Positions 33,401 through 43,909 are shown, numbered from the stretch's first letter. The stretch is 64,000 nucleotides of DNA from Picochlorum sp. 'celeri' (GCA_010909725.1 JAACMV010000024.1:310001-374000), one strand, 5' to 3'. Numbers and translations are program-made. The notes: a model not told the origin generated them from the letters alone.

Positions 33401-34177
33401 TGGCGATGATGGGCATTGGATTGTCAATCTGTGCAGGATTATTCATCTGTTACACCAGTCTTCTACACTGGACTTGCATTTTGGATCATCTTCATGATCG
33501 CTCCAATTCGAGCGCTGTTAGGTACAGTTCAGAGATATAGACGCCCTCCTGTTGCTCTAGGATTATCGTACTCGCGTCTGTTAGGAGGGATGAGGCTTGG
33601 AGTTGGTGATGTCTACTCTCCTGTTGTTCCCAAGACGTGCTCGAGAAAATTCAAGCACCAAGTTGCAGAGACATTTGCCCAATTGGCCCCTGCTGCATTT
33701 GACTCTATTTTGAATGGAGAAGAAATTGCTGCACAGTTATCTTTGTACGGAAATAAATTCACCTTGGACCAGATCATGGACCAAGGAGAGGCAGCACCAT
33801 GGACACCATCTGCTGTCAGAAGCCCACAAGCATCATGGGAACTACGGCGACAAGAGACGGAAGCACCTCCTTTATCAGAACATAGAATTTCATTCACAGG
33901 AAGTATTGCAGCTGGATTTCATGAGACTCTCAACCTTTTATGGCGCCCACAGGACCCTGACCACCCAGAGGATGTCTTCAGGCGGCATCATGCAGCAGAA
34001 CCTCGAGTGCCAGTGGATCGGGATCTCGAGACAGCTGAGCGCGCATATGGAGTCCATGATGATGTACCAATCAGAGCAGTATACTCAAGAGACACTCGTG
34101 ACAACAATAATAATTCTGGTCATGATGACGACAATTTCAATTTCAGGCCTTTGGGTTCTGGAATCAATCGCATATGA
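30479..34177 (+). CDS. OSCA/TMEM63 (DUF221)-like membrane protein with Cys-rich loop, four exons
   Basis: Exons 30479-31378, 31447-32994, 33072-33359 and 33437-34177 give 1158 aa. The introns (68, 77, 77 nt) start GTATGC, GTGTGT and GTATGA and all fall in phase 0. The first ATG is 30479; the frame extends to a TTG at 30455. About 230 acidic, disordered residues precede TM1 (about 270-295). A cysteine-rich, presumably extracytoplasmic segment follows (about 300-400), then TM2. The cytosolic region then contains the OSCA-type R-A-P-E-P-S-D-M-I-W and A-L-A-T-F-R-Y. A multi-TM core follows, then a hydrophilic tail. OSCA/TMEM63 proteins are mechano-/osmosensitive channels. The match is divergent, so function is inferred. 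Its stop is 36 bp from the TPP2 stop. Confidence 0.65.
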
Positions 34178-34213
34178 TAATGTCTTATTTATTCCTTTCG
34201 AACAAATCAAATT

Positions 34214-37200
34214 TTACAAAACAAGCTTTTCTTTAGGATAATAGTGACGAAATTTTTCCCTCTCGAGAATTTCCCAGCAATGCCATCCCAGTTTCCCCAG
34301 TATGTCTTGCTTCAGTGCAAGTGCATCCTGCAAGTCCTTGTGTGCATCCTCTCCATCAATGAGCTTATTCAGGGCCTTGATGGCGAGACCGTAATGTTCT
34401 TCCATCAATTCTTTACGAGCATGCAATAATAGATGATCATTATCCGATGCAGTGTCCACCCATTCTCGCAAGAGAGCAAAGGATTTGCTCAACTCATCAG
34501 AGTTCTTTTGGTCAATATAAACTCTGCATTTGTGTCCCAGAGCCGACACCAAGGCTTCCTTTTGTGCCTCCATTTCCTTCTTGATCTTCAAGGCTTCCTC
34601 ACCTTCAGGAGATGTTTTCTTGGCCACAAAAACTGCGAGTTTATCCCTGTCAATAGAGTCGATGATTTTGGTGCAAACTGAGAGCAACCGTTCCTGGAGC
34701 CTTTCCTTCTCTTCATCCGTAGCTTTTGCCAATGCACTCGCTGAGCGCTTCATTTCTTCTTTGAGAACAGGCAAATGGTTGGGCTTCTCTTCAAGAAGAG
34801 ATTTGAGAAGAGAGTTGTATTCCTCTTCTTCCTCTTCTGACAATTTCTGCAAGACGGCCACTTTGGCTCCCAACAAGCGATCCTGAATGCTTTCTTCGAT
34901 CTTTTGCTCTGATTTTGAAGTAGATGACTCTTTCTTTTTCGGGGGTACCACAAACATTACTGGAGAACTCCCTGGAGCTTGCTTCGCAGCACTTGTTCCA
35001 GCGAATTGCAGTTTGCCACTTAATACTGTGCCTGGCACAGCATCCTTTGGCAAATCTCCATCAGGCTTGCCCACAAAGACACATGTCTTCTCTCCGGGCG
35101 CCAAATTCAGCTTTTTAACCTCATTCATTCCTCTAATCGCTTCAGAGTAGCTTTGATATACAGGAAGCACTACACCATCCAATTTTCTCTCAATCTGTAA
35201 AACTTGATCCTCAAACTTCTTCAGGAAAGATGGCTGTTCATGCCTCAAACATACAAAAATAGTATAATCTCCCTTTTTCACCTGCATCGCCTCTGGATAG
35301 ATATCTCCGACACCGATCACCCTCTTATTCTTATCACATACAACGGTAATTTGTCCACCAAGCTCACCATCATAGACATAATTGTTTATCGCTGGAATTT
35401 TTGGGGTAATTTTCCCACCTTCAGCCAGTGTCACGTCATATGACAATACTAACTCGTGAACGGTACGATTTCCTGGCAATGCATTCCTAGGATCAGGCAA
35501 TGCTTTCATGTCAGCCTTTGATGGCCGCAGAAACAGTGACAGTGCATCTAGTTTGCATGATGGTTTGATCGGCTCGCTTCTGAATGGAGCATGAATGACA
35601 GCTTTCAGGGGCCATGATGATCCATTTGCTGCAAATGAGTGACCTTTTGCTGGTTGTACATCAACCCCGTGGAATGTAAGATCGACTGATATTGAGTTCT
35701 TCCCAAATGAGGACCAAAACTGAGCAATTGTCAGCTCCAAAGTGGACCCTTGAACAACAGGGAACGAGGCTAGGTGTTCCATTCCATGATTCAGCCTGAC
35801 AAAAGATCTATACTCGGTAGCTGAATATCTTGTGTGCGACACTAGTGATGTGGCTCGAACCATGCATGCCATGGAAGTCTCAATTTCCACGGGACGGATC
35901 ACCATCTCTGCCCATGTGGCACCCTGGGGTACCATGACAAACTGACGATCTTCCATTCCTGGAACAAACAATTTCTCATTCCAAGACAATGTGGTTCCTT
36001 TCATCTGTAAACCATAATCCGTCGAAAGGTTCAATGAACCAGCACCTTCTTCCAATAAATGTGGTTTGATGACACACACAGGAATCTTGAAAAGTGGCCC
36101 TGCTGCCTTATCTGTCGATTCAAATGCCTCAATCTCAGCGTAATGCAATCCATATCCTAACGAACTGCAATTCACTTCAATTTCAAATGCCCTGCCATTG
36201 TGATGCAGCATCAACATACTTGGAGCTACGACCCAACTCGCACTGCAGGACAACTCCAACTTCAGATCAATATTCAATTTATGGTCCCTTACGTCTGCAC
36301 TCTCGTGCAACTCTGGCTTCACATTGACAGTGAACGTTCTATTCTCCTTAGAATCTGCTGGATCCCTCAAATACACTCCTCGTCCAGAAAAATGGCCATC
36401 TGTCCTTTTGACAGAGATATCAAAGCGAATATCTCCCAGCGTATCCACAAGATGCGTCCCCTGAGATTGTCGCAAATAGTCCCAACCATCTTTCACTTGA
36501 AGTAGTCCGTGGCCATAGGTCAACCGACTGCTCTGATCATCTGGCTTGATGGGCATTGCTGTATTTTCAGCAGCCCTCCTAATCAGACTTGGAGTAATCT
36601 TCATCCCGGAAGATTTCATTGCTGATACCAACAATGCCAGTCCTCCACATGCACATGGAGAGCTCATCGATGTGCCATTCATCAACTGCTTCTTCTGTGT
36701 TGTCCACTGAGGCACACTTGTAATAGCTCCTCCTGGGGCGCTCACAGACACTCCAACATCTCCATCAATCGTGGGTCCACGACTAGACCAGGTATACTGA
36801 GCCCCGGACTCAATCGGATGCCTTACCGAATGCCCAGATTTTGCCAAATCTGGCGTCACGTATGCACCAATGCCCATAATACTACTACTGGTACCACCTG
36901 GTGCACCTACTGTGGACAATGCTGGCCCAGCATTACCTGCTGAGGCGACGAAAATCACACCATGCTTGTGTACAATCTCATCTGCCAAACGAACAAATCG
37001 ACCAGCATTTGGGGCAGATGCAGCTTCCCCATATGACATGTTGATTAAATCACATGAGTTCTCTAGCACAGCAGTCATAGCACGAGACAATCCCGTCATC
37101 GTCTCCATACTGCCGAGTCTCGTATCCCCAATCTTACAGGACACAATCTTGGCTCCAGGGGCAATCCCATTCAAACATGAATCCTCTGGAAAATGGCCAG

Positions 37201-38230
37201 CACTAATACCAGCAACATGTGTTCCATGACTCCCAGCATCGACAACGATGGAGAGAGTACACCCCTCATCATATATATTCAGCGCAAAATTACACGCATC
37301 CAGCGCAGAGAATGTACCATATCGCAGACAGTCCCGATAGTTCGTGAGAGGCTCAAAATCCATCAACCGCCCACGCTCATCAGCCTCATCAAAGAAAAAC
37401 TCATACAACTGTGTCGTCTCAATCGCCGCCATCCATTTCTCACCATCATGCCACACCACACAATCAATAGAAGGACCAAAATCCTCGTACTTTTTCTCAT
37501 ACATTGTCTGCAACAGGTCCACCCGAGCCTCCAACTCTTCCTTCCTCTTCTTCTCTTTCTCTGTATCCCCCTCAATCTTCTCCGATACATCGATGCACGC
37601 ACGCGTTTCCAATACATTATGATACTCTTCAAATTTGACCTTCCGCTCCTTTTTCATACGATGCTTCAGTCCACCAGGATACAAATCATACAACCTTTTA
37701 CTCCCAACACGCCATGTATTTGTAGGATTCTTCCAATCAGGATGCACCTTCAACGTATTCCCATACACCCCTTCAATACACCCATCATCATCAGCCTCTC
37801 GTATCGTGGACATATCCACATCCCCGGACCCCGTGCAATCCACCACATCGATAATCTTCTTCTCACCACACGTTGTTTCCTGAAGACCAGGAGCTCCTGG
37901 GTCCACACCCGTATCAAAAATCGCAATAACAACCCCGCGACCATCAAACTCAGGATGCTCTCTCAAGAATGCACTCGCTTGTATCTCCGTCTTTGGCACA
38001 ACACTGCTCCAAGCCACGTCAACAAGTTCATCACCAGTCATTGACATTGTGGGATCCACTTCATCGCCGACCCCTTCCCCAGCGGCAACAGCAACAGATG
38101 GTTCCATCCGTAATCTTCGTTGAGTATCTCTGTATGAAGAAGGATACACTGGTGTGTAAGGTACGGTCTGTTTCTTGAACTGCAAATTGACTCTTTTCCA
38201 ATTCCCTGGTGCTGACAAGGCACCAATCAT
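34214..38230 (-). CDS. TPP2: Tripeptidyl peptidase II
   Basis: 1338 aa, ATG at 38230; Met42 is an alternative start. It is a subtilase with Asp106 in I-F-D-T-G-V-D and His335 in G-S-H-G-T-H-V-A-G. The large TPP2-specific insert lies between these two. Oxyanion Asn433 is in S-A-G-N-A-G-P and Ser521 in N-G-T-S-M-S-S-P. The long C-terminal beta and helical regions that build the giant spindle complex follow to residue 1338; length matches animal and plant TPP2 (about 1250-1380). It removes tripeptides from oligopeptides downstream of the proteasome in the cytosol (plastid in part in plants). It is divergent with the spermidine-synthase-like gene; the start codons are 130 bp apart. Confidence 0.97.
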   Translation of the reverse strand: MIGALSAPGNWKRVNLQFKKQTVPYTPVYPSSYRDTQRRLRMEPSVAVAAGEGVGDEVDPTMSMTGDELVDVAWSSVVPKTEIQASAFLREHPEFDGRGVVIAIFDTGVDPGAPGLQETTCGEKKIIDVVDCTGSGDVDMSTIREADDDGCIEGVYGNTLKVHPDWKNPTNTWRVGSKRLYDLYPGGLKHRMKKERKVKFEEYHNVLETRACIDVSEKIEGDTEKEKKRKEELEARVDLLQTMYEKKYEDFGPSIDCVVWHDGEKWMAAIETTQLYEFFFDEADERGRLMDFEPLTNYRDCLRYGTFSALDACNFALNIYDEGCTLSIVVDAGSHGTHVAGISAGHFPEDSCLNGIAPGAKIVSCKIGDTRLGSMETMTGLSRAMTAVLENSCDLINMSYGEAASAPNAGRFVRLADEIVHKHGVIFVASAGNAGPALSTVGAPGGTSSSIMGIGAYVTPDLAKSGHSVRHPIESGAQYTWSSRGPTIDGDVGVSVSAPGGAITSVPQWTTQKKQLMNGTSMSSPCACGGLALLVSAMKSSGMKITPSLIRRAAENTAMPIKPDDQSSRLTYGHGLLQVKDGWDYLRQSQGTHLVDTLGDIRFDISVKRTDGHFSGRGVYLRDPADSKENRTFTVNVKPELHESADVRDHKLNIDLKLELSCSASWVVAPSMLMLHHNGRAFEIEVNCSSLGYGLHYAEIEAFESTDKAAGPLFKIPVCVIKPHLLEEGAGSLNLSTDYGLQMKGTTLSWNEKLFVPGMEDRQFVMVPQGATWAEMVIRPVEIETSMACMVRATSLVSHTRYSATEYRSFVRLNHGMEHLASFPVVQGSTLELTIAQFWSSFGKNSISVDLTFHGVDVQPAKGHSFAANGSSWPLKAVIHAPFRSEPIKPSCKLDALSLFLRPSKADMKALPDPRNALPGNRTVHELVLSYDVTLAEGGKITPKIPAINNYVYDGELGGQITVVCDKNKRVIGVGDIYPEAMQVKKGDYTIFVCLRHEQPSFLKKFEDQVLQIERKLDGVVLPVYQSYSEAIRGMNEVKKLNLAPGEKTCVFVGKPDGDLPKDAVPGTVLSGKLQFAGTSAAKQAPGSSPVMFVVPPKKKESSTSKSEQKIEESIQDRLLGAKVAVLQKLSEEEEEEYNSLLKSLLEEKPNHLPVLKEEMKRSASALAKATDEEKERLQERLLSVCTKIIDSIDRDKLAVFVAKKTSPEGEEALKIKKEMEAQKEALVSALGHKCRVYIDQKNSDELSKSFALLREWVDTASDNDHLLLHARKELMEEHYGLAIKALNKLIDGEDAHKDLQDALALKQDILGKLGWHCWEILEREKFRHYYPKEKLVL

Positions 38231-38360
38231 ACTTGTTCTTGAGTCCGTATTATTAGTTTTATATGTCTACCTTCGGTGCGGTTGCCATAGATCCAAATAC
38301 CCCTGCAAATTGAGATTTGTCGTTTTCAATATTCTTATTACGGCAAGAATCGAAAGGAAC

Positions 38361-39623
38361 ATGGCCATCGCATCAAAATCTCCCATTGAATACAGCATTA
38401 TCAGTCCAAAATCGTATATAAATGGTAACATGTATACTATGAGTGGCATAGGATCGCCCCATTGCTGCGTCATTTCAAATCATACCACAGGGCTGAAATG
38501 CAGATACACACTGGATATCTTTGGGGTTGTGTCACAAGCTGGGCATCTTGCAAGGCCAAGGGGCAGACTGGTTCCTTCAAATGGCAGATGCGCTGCTGTT
38601 GGTCGATATGATGATTCTGAAACTGTGTGGGAGCAGGTCAGGGCTCAATTCGGGCACCATAATGGTGATCCAGGCCACTGGAACTTCAGCCCAGATTGGT
38701 ATGGAGACTCCCTGTATAATGGTTGGGGCAGGAATGCTGGTAGAGTTGTATTTGAAAAACATTCATCTCTGAATGGTTTGGTTCAAGTAACATCGCATCC
38801 TGCTTCTGTCTCCTGGACTGAGGAGGGGGAGGAATGGAGGGTGATGAGATTTAATAAAATGTCGAGACAGTCTGTCACTCGGGTACAGTGTCGTGATGGA
38901 ACCATGCTTCCCATGTGTTTGGCAGCTGAATATCTGAAGAGCGTCGCATCCGTTATCGCTGCCATGGTGGGCATTAGGAATTTGGCAGCGCCGAGTGCTC
39001 AACAGCGTGTGCTCTGTATAGGTCTGGGAGGGGGCTCTATGCCCATGTTTCTTCGTCATTATTTCAAAGATATGACGATTGATGCAGTAGAAATAGATCC
39101 TATCGTCGTAGAGGCAGCTCGAGAAGCCATGGGGTTTGTCGATGAGCATGAAATACGAGTCCATGTGCAAGATGCGTATGATTTTGTTGCCACCTGTGGC
39201 AGCCAGTATGATATGATTTACATCGATGCATTTGACGGAGACGATGCGATTCCTCAATCCCTCTGTGATGATTCATTTGTATCAAGAATATCAGACATTC
39301 TTCATCCAGACCATGGATGTCTGATTATGAATTTCCATGACAATGAGAATGCCATGCCAAAAGCCCAGTTGTTCCACACAAGAATTGCATCAAAAGGAGG
39401 GCGAGGGTACGCATCTTTCACCACCAACTGTCGAATACAGAATAATGTGATTCTCTGTTGCTCTCGATCACCAGTCTATGCCACGATGAAGGACGAGGAT
39501 GCCATCAGAGACTTGATAGGGACTGAAGCTAGTCGAGTTGGGAGCAGATTCCCATGGCGATCAAACGGACGCAGAGCGACCGGTAATGAATGGACCCTGC
39601 TCACCGCGACTTCGCCTTTATAG
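38361..39623 (+). CDS. Spermidine-synthase-superfamily methyl/aminopropyltransferase-like protein
   Basis: 420 aa from ATG 38361. The frame is open to a TTG at 38175 with no earlier ATG. The Rossmann core has C-I-G-L-G-G-G-S-M-P (motif I), D-A-V-E-I-D-P (acidic end of strand 2), V-H-V-Q-D-A and M-I-Y-I-D-A-F-D-G-D. This is the spermidine synthase-like fold found in many plant plastid proteins. The typical polyamine synthase G-G-G-D-G motif is replaced by G-G-G-S-M, so aminopropyl transfer is uncertain and SAM-dependent methylation is possible. The N-terminal 100 residues may be targeting sequence. Only 25 bp separate its stop from the APC6 start. Confidence 0.7.
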   Translation: MAIASKSPIEYSIISPKSYINGNMYTMSGIGSPHCCVISNHTTGLKCRYTLDIFGVVSQAGHLARPRGRLVPSNGRCAAVGRYDDSETVWEQVRAQFGHHNGDPGHWNFSPDWYGDSLYNGWGRNAGRVVFEKHSSLNGLVQVTSHPASVSWTEEGEEWRVMRFNKMSRQSVTRVQCRDGTMLPMCLAAEYLKSVASVIAAMVGIRNLAAPSAQQRVLCIGLGGGSMPMFLRHYFKDMTIDAVEIDPIVVEAAREAMGFVDEHEIRVHVQDAYDFVATCGSQYDMIYIDAFDGDDAIPQSLCDDSFVSRISDILHPDHGCLIMNFHDNENAMPKAQLFHTRIASKGGRGYASFTTNCRIQNNVILCCSRSPVYATMKDEDAIRDLIGTEASRVGSRFPWRSNGRRATGNEWTLLTATSPL

Positions 39624-39648
39624 ATATTTATTGTAAAATATAGACAGT

Positions 39649-41454
39649 ATGGAGTCTGTTCAGGGGACGATGAGGTCCCTAGTACAGGACATGATGGCAA
39701 AACACATGTACGAAGGGGCAATTTTCTACGCGAATAAACTGGCTGTGATGTCAAATTACGCACCCAAGGATGCCTTCTTATTAGCAAATGCATTTTTTGT
39801 CGATAATCAGTACCATAGATGTCTTCATTTGTTAGAGTCTCGTGGTTTGGTGGAAGTGGACGTTCGGTTTCGACTGTTGGCTGCTCGTTGTTTACTAGCA
39901 ACCAGGGACTGGGATGAATGCATTCAGATGCTGCATGGACAAGATGTGCAGCGTGCTGATGAACTACCGTATGAGTGTGAGGGTGTGGAGGATACAAAAG
40001 GGTCAAAACTTCGGTTGAAATCAGCAATCTGTACCATGTTGGGCAAGGCTTTTGAGAATTTGGAAAACTTTTCTAAATCTGTCAGTTGGTATAAAGAAGC
40101 CGTTGTGTGTGATCCGTATAATGCAGAGGCTTTTACGTCTTTGATGCTGGGGAATAAATTGAATGAGAGGGAGGAAGGTGAGTTTGTGGAGCAGGTGATG
40201 GCCATGTTGCCAGAGGATGCTGGGTGGTTGAAACACATGTACATGACCATGTGCCAGAGCAGGAGTCCACCTGTGGAGAAACAAATCAAGATATCATTAG
40301 ATTGTCTCGATGATAAAAGTACGAATACAGGAAGTAAACGAGCGACACGGAGGTCTCCTCGGACTGGTAAAGTGGGTGTGAGGTCGAGTTCCAGGCAGAG
40401 GAAGCCGAGCAGGTTTAGTGGTGCGTCGCAGGAAGGATCTCCTTCCACGCCTGAAAATAATGGATCTAATAATAGCATCGTCTGGACATTGGGTATGGAT
40501 AGTGATATTGTGGCAAGCAGAGCGACCATGTTGATGAGGGATGGCAAGTACAATGAAGCTCACATCCTTGCAAAATCAGCAATGGATAGGGACTCGTATA
40601 ATACAAGACTACTCCCTATATACTTGTCGATAGCGATACAGCTGAAGAAAAAGAATGATATTTTCATTCTCGGGCATAAACTTATGGCTAGGAGCCCAGA
40701 CAGTGCCGAAGCATGGTTTGCTGCAGGGTGCTATTATTATGTCACGAGGCAGTATTCGTCTGCGCGACAGTATTTTGGAAAAGCAACGACTATTGAGAAA
40801 TTGTTCGCTCCAGCGTGGATTGGATTTGCACATGCGTTTGCATGCATGGACGAGACAGACCAAGCAATGGCTGCATACAGGACAGCAGCAAGATTGTTTC
40901 CAGGGTTGCATGAGCCCATTCTTGGCATGAGTTTAGAGTACTCAAAGATGAACAATATGGCACTTGCAGAGAAGATGTGCAAAACAGCCTACAATAAATG
41001 CCCCAATGATCCTGCTCTCATGCACGAGATGGGGACCTTGGCATACAAGAATGGACAATATGAGGAGGCTGCATCGGTCTTGGAAAGGACCGTGGCCATG
41101 TTGGATGAACGCACGAGTGGTGGAAACATAGGAGTAGAAGATTTGAAGGAAGTTTCATTAGTAAATTTGAGCCACGCGTACCGCAAACTATCTCGTTATG
41201 ATTTGGCTATACATGCTTTGGAGAGGGCTCTGGGCATCAAGCCTCACCAGGCTGGCACCCACAGTGCAATGGCCTTTATTTATCAACTTACAGGCCAGCA
41301 CAATACGGCAGTCGAGTGGTATCATAAGGCATTATCTGTGAAACCAGAAGACTCCTTCGCGACAAGTATGCTTGAAATAGCATTACAGGATTCCTCCGAG
41401 CAGACGGTAGACTTGCTCGCATCACTGACAACAACTGATGATATGGAGACTTGA
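39649..41454 (+). CDS. CDC16: Anaphase-promoting complex subunit 6 (CDC16), TPR protein
   Basis: 601 aa, ATG at 39649, single exon. The N-terminal pattern G-A-I-F-Y-A-N-K-L-A, Q-Y-H-R-C-L-H-L-L and R-L-L-A-A-R-C-L-L matches APC6/CDC16. So does A-I-C-T-M-L-G-K-A-F-E-N-L with W-Y-K-E-A-V further on. A Ser/Arg-rich loop (about 225-275) interrupts the TPR array, which resumes at about 290 with at least eight repeats to about 575. APC6 is a scaffold TPR subunit of the APC/C ubiquitin ligase that drives mitotic exit. The length is typical. CDC27 was considered, but its N-terminus differs. It is convergent with the next gene, 18 bp between stops. Confidence 0.85.
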   Translation: MESVQGTMRSLVQDMMAKHMYEGAIFYANKLAVMSNYAPKDAFLLANAFFVDNQYHRCLHLLESRGLVEVDVRFRLLAARCLLATRDWDECIQMLHGQDVQRADELPYECEGVEDTKGSKLRLKSAICTMLGKAFENLENFSKSVSWYKEAVVCDPYNAEAFTSLMLGNKLNEREEGEFVEQVMAMLPEDAGWLKHMYMTMCQSRSPPVEKQIKISLDCLDDKSTNTGSKRATRRSPRTGKVGVRSSSRQRKPSRFSGASQEGSPSTPENNGSNNSIVWTLGMDSDIVASRATMLMRDGKYNEAHILAKSAMDRDSYNTRLLPIYLSIAIQLKKKNDIFILGHKLMARSPDSAEAWFAAGCYYYVTRQYSSARQYFGKATTIEKLFAPAWIGFAHAFACMDETDQAMAAYRTAARLFPGLHEPILGMSLEYSKMNNMALAEKMCKTAYNKCPNDPALMHEMGTLAYKNGQYEEAASVLERTVAMLDERTSGGNIGVEDLKEVSLVNLSHAYRKLSRYDLAIHALERALGIKPHQAGTHSAMAFIYQLTGQHNTAVEWYHKALSVKPEDSFATSMLEIALQDSSEQTVDLLASLTTTDDMET

Positions 41455-41472
41455 TTCATTTTACAATATTAC

Positions 41473-42684
41473 TTACTGCGATGACTCATTTGGTATTCTA
41501 TTTGTTATATTAGCAAAATCAACCGCATTAAATGCAAATGCAGCAACCAAAGGAGCCATCAAGTCCCCTGTCTCAAACCACAAAAGACCAAGATAGAACA
41601 CCTCAAAAGAAGAAACTGCAGCAGCAAATCGAGCTGCTACTTGTCTTCTTGCCAGCCACAATAATGCTACTTTTCTGAAAGCATCCTCTGCATCCATAGT
41701 ATCCTCTCCTGGCCCTGTCATGACCCTATAATACCGATCGGCATTGTCTAATGCATCTTTGATGACATCGTACTCCTCTTCAGTGGGACCCTGATCAATA
41801 AGCTTGCTAATTCCTGACAACAGAGACGTCAGTGTCAACGCAACCAGAGGAGGTATCGTCTCTGGCACAGCCTCCCGAATGCCATCAAAAGACTGTCTAT
41901 ACATGTCCAGCATATTTGAAACGCCCCCTGTAAATGCTGGCAATACTATCAACACAGTGGGCAGCACTTCACACGCCAGCACAAGAGCAGCCTGTGGTTT
42001 AGATAAGTTTGTTAAAATTGGCCTAAACTCATCGACTTGCTTGTTCTGCAAATCCTCTAAAAACGGAAGCTCTTGAAAGGCAGTTTCAGACCAGAGCGCA
42101 TTTTTAAACACACACAAAGGCACGGCAGCGCACAATCCAATACCAGCTGCAATCAGACTATCAATACTTAGACGAGCCCCTCCCGCTGGATCCAGATCCA
42201 ACAGCACACAGCATAAAACGGCAGCACCAGCAACAAGTGACCCAGCTAATACAGCAAGGCCAAGCTTTGTTTCCGTGGACTGTTCCATGAGCGTCGAGTC
42301 CAGCAGTTCATCCTCACCATCTCCAAGGCCAGATATCAATAGATCTAACCGCTTTCCAGCACGCAGATATGGATCCATGAATCGCTCATGGCTCCTCCTA
42401 TCAGAGTTCGCTGGTACCAATTCGCTGTGCTGCTCCGCATCCCCCTGACTACAAGGAGGGCGCAATCCCTGGTCTATATACCTACATTTAAATATGCTCT
42501 GATATCTATTCCGATAGAAACATGAGGAATGACGCACAGGATGAAGGAGTTTGGTCTTCTTCCTGTCGCATGGCGTCACATTCCCCACAGAATAAGCGCT
42601 TAAAGCACCCATAACGAGTACTCTAAATAATATGTCAACTGAAAATGCAATACAATGCTGAAATACAGTTGGATATATTGCCAT
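41473..42684 (-). CDS. Plastid-targeted multi-pass membrane protein (possible BCM/CAAX-protease-like)
   Basis: 403 aa, ATG at 42684. The first 100 residues are basic and Ser/Cys-rich, likely a transit peptide. The conserved-looking part starts near 140 with hydrophobic segments at about 143-170, 178-200, 243-265, 285-310 and 360-385. It contains a polar E-L-P-F-L-E-D-L motif and L-A-C-E-V-L-P-T-V-L-I-V-L-P-A. The pattern recalls the plant BCM/CAAX-protease-like thylakoid proteins that tune chlorophyll synthesis. I cannot see a catalytic E-E-x3-R motif, so this is a tentative suggestion. It shares a 130-bp promoter with the following plus-strand gene. Confidence 0.5.
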   Translation of the reverse strand: MAIYPTVFQHCIAFSVDILFRVLVMGALSAYSVGNVTPCDRKKTKLLHPVRHSSCFYRNRYQSIFKCRYIDQGLRPPCSQGDAEQHSELVPANSDRRSHERFMDPYLRAGKRLDLLISGLGDGEDELLDSTLMEQSTETKLGLAVLAGSLVAGAAVLCCVLLDLDPAGGARLSIDSLIAAGIGLCAAVPLCVFKNALWSETAFQELPFLEDLQNKQVDEFRPILTNLSKPQAALVLACEVLPTVLIVLPAFTGGVSNMLDMYRQSFDGIREAVPETIPPLVALTLTSLLSGISKLIDQGPTEEEYDVIKDALDNADRYYRVMTGPGEDTMDAEDAFRKVALLWLARRQVAARFAAAVSSFEVFYLGLLWFETGDLMAPLVAAFAFNAVDFANITNRIPNESSQ

Positions 42685-42814
42685 GGCTGATGGGCATTCT
42701 GTATTTTTTGATACTTTTTAAGGACACTTTTTTTTATGGAAAATTCTCCAACATAGACACTCTGTGTCAGTCTAGACTCACCAAATCATTTTCAAGGTAT
42801 TCATACCAACAATC

Positions 42815-43882
42815 ATGAGTATACCTCAGAGAGTACAGGATGTGAGACGACTCCTGCAAGCAGCAGTGTCGCAGTCTCGGAATTCAAATGTGAACCCACA
42901 GCAGATTCGACGGTTGCCAGTTCAGATGGGGAATACGAGCATCGAAGAGCGTTATTTACGCGATTTCCATGTTGAAGAGTGGGAGATGGTGACAGATGAC
43001 GATGCATCGACCTCACAGTGCTATTTGCCTTTTCGGGTGGTCAAACCAGTGGAGGATCCTCCGGATGAGCAGAAAAAGTATCCAGTGGTCATGTTCCTTC
43101 ATCCTACTGGAGGAGACAGGAATTATCACATTGCATGGGAATCTAGATATGTATCAAGAGGGTATATGACAGTGTCTGTGGATTCTCGATACCATGGGAG
43201 GAGGCAAGATTCACAGCTACCCTATCAGCGTGCACTTGTTAAAGCATTTAGTGAACAGGATTGTCGGGAGAAACCCTTTTTGTTGGACAATGTATGGGAT
43301 CAACAGCGTATACTGGATGTTTTGGAAACAAGAGATGATGTTGATATGAGACGCATCGGTGTCACTGGCATGAGTCTGGGTGGGATGCATTCGTGGCTTC
43401 TGGCAGCATGTGATGAGAGAATTGCATGCGCATGCCCAATATGTGGTGTGCAGTACTTTAGATATGCCTTGGAGAATGACTGTTATTACGAACGAGTGAT
43501 GAGTATACCTGATGTGTTTCGCTATGCTGCGGAGACGTCGTCGAGCAAAAAAGAAAGCCCATTTCCATTGTCTGTGACCAAGGAGACTGTGCAACGCGTG
43601 TGGGATAGGTTGCTTCCAGGTATGTTGGAGCATTATGATGCAGACGTGTCTATAGGCGCCATCGCTCCACGGCCGTTTCTGATTGTCACTGGGTGTAAAG
43701 ACGCTAGAAATCCTATCAAAGGTATCGAGATGGTGTATGAAAAGGCGCAACGTGTGTATGAAGCTCTTGGGGCGAAAGACATGATTAGACTTTTTGCACA
43801 ACAGGATGCAGGGCATGAATGCACAGCAGACATGTTGCAACAGATTGATTCGTGGATGGATAAGCACTTGTTATTATTATGA
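42815..43882 (+). CDS. Dienelactone-hydrolase-like alpha/beta hydrolase
   Basis: 355 aa, ATG at 42815. After about 60 residues the hydrolase core begins with V-V-M-F-L-H-P-T-G-G-D (oxyanion region). The nucleophile elbow is G-M-S-L-G-G-M, the acid is in V-T-G-C-K-D-A-R-N, and the His is in Q-D-A-G-H-E-C. All triad members are therefore present and the enzyme should be active, perhaps on ester or lactone substrates. No transit peptide is obvious. The stop is 27 bp from that of the convergent WDTC1-like gene. Confidence 0.8.
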   Translation: MSIPQRVQDVRRLLQAAVSQSRNSNVNPQQIRRLPVQMGNTSIEERYLRDFHVEEWEMVTDDDASTSQCYLPFRVVKPVEDPPDEQKKYPVVMFLHPTGGDRNYHIAWESRYVSRGYMTVSVDSRYHGRRQDSQLPYQRALVKAFSEQDCREKPFLLDNVWDQQRILDVLETRDDVDMRRIGVTGMSLGGMHSWLLAACDERIACACPICGVQYFRYALENDCYYERVMSIPDVFRYAAETSSSKKESPFPLSVTKETVQRVWDRLLPGMLEHYDADVSIGAIAPRPFLIVTGCKDARNPIKGIEMVYEKAQRVYEALGAKDMIRLFAQQDAGHECTADMLQQIDSWMDKHLLLL

Positions 43883-43909
43883 AATGTACATATATATACA
43901 GTATACTAC

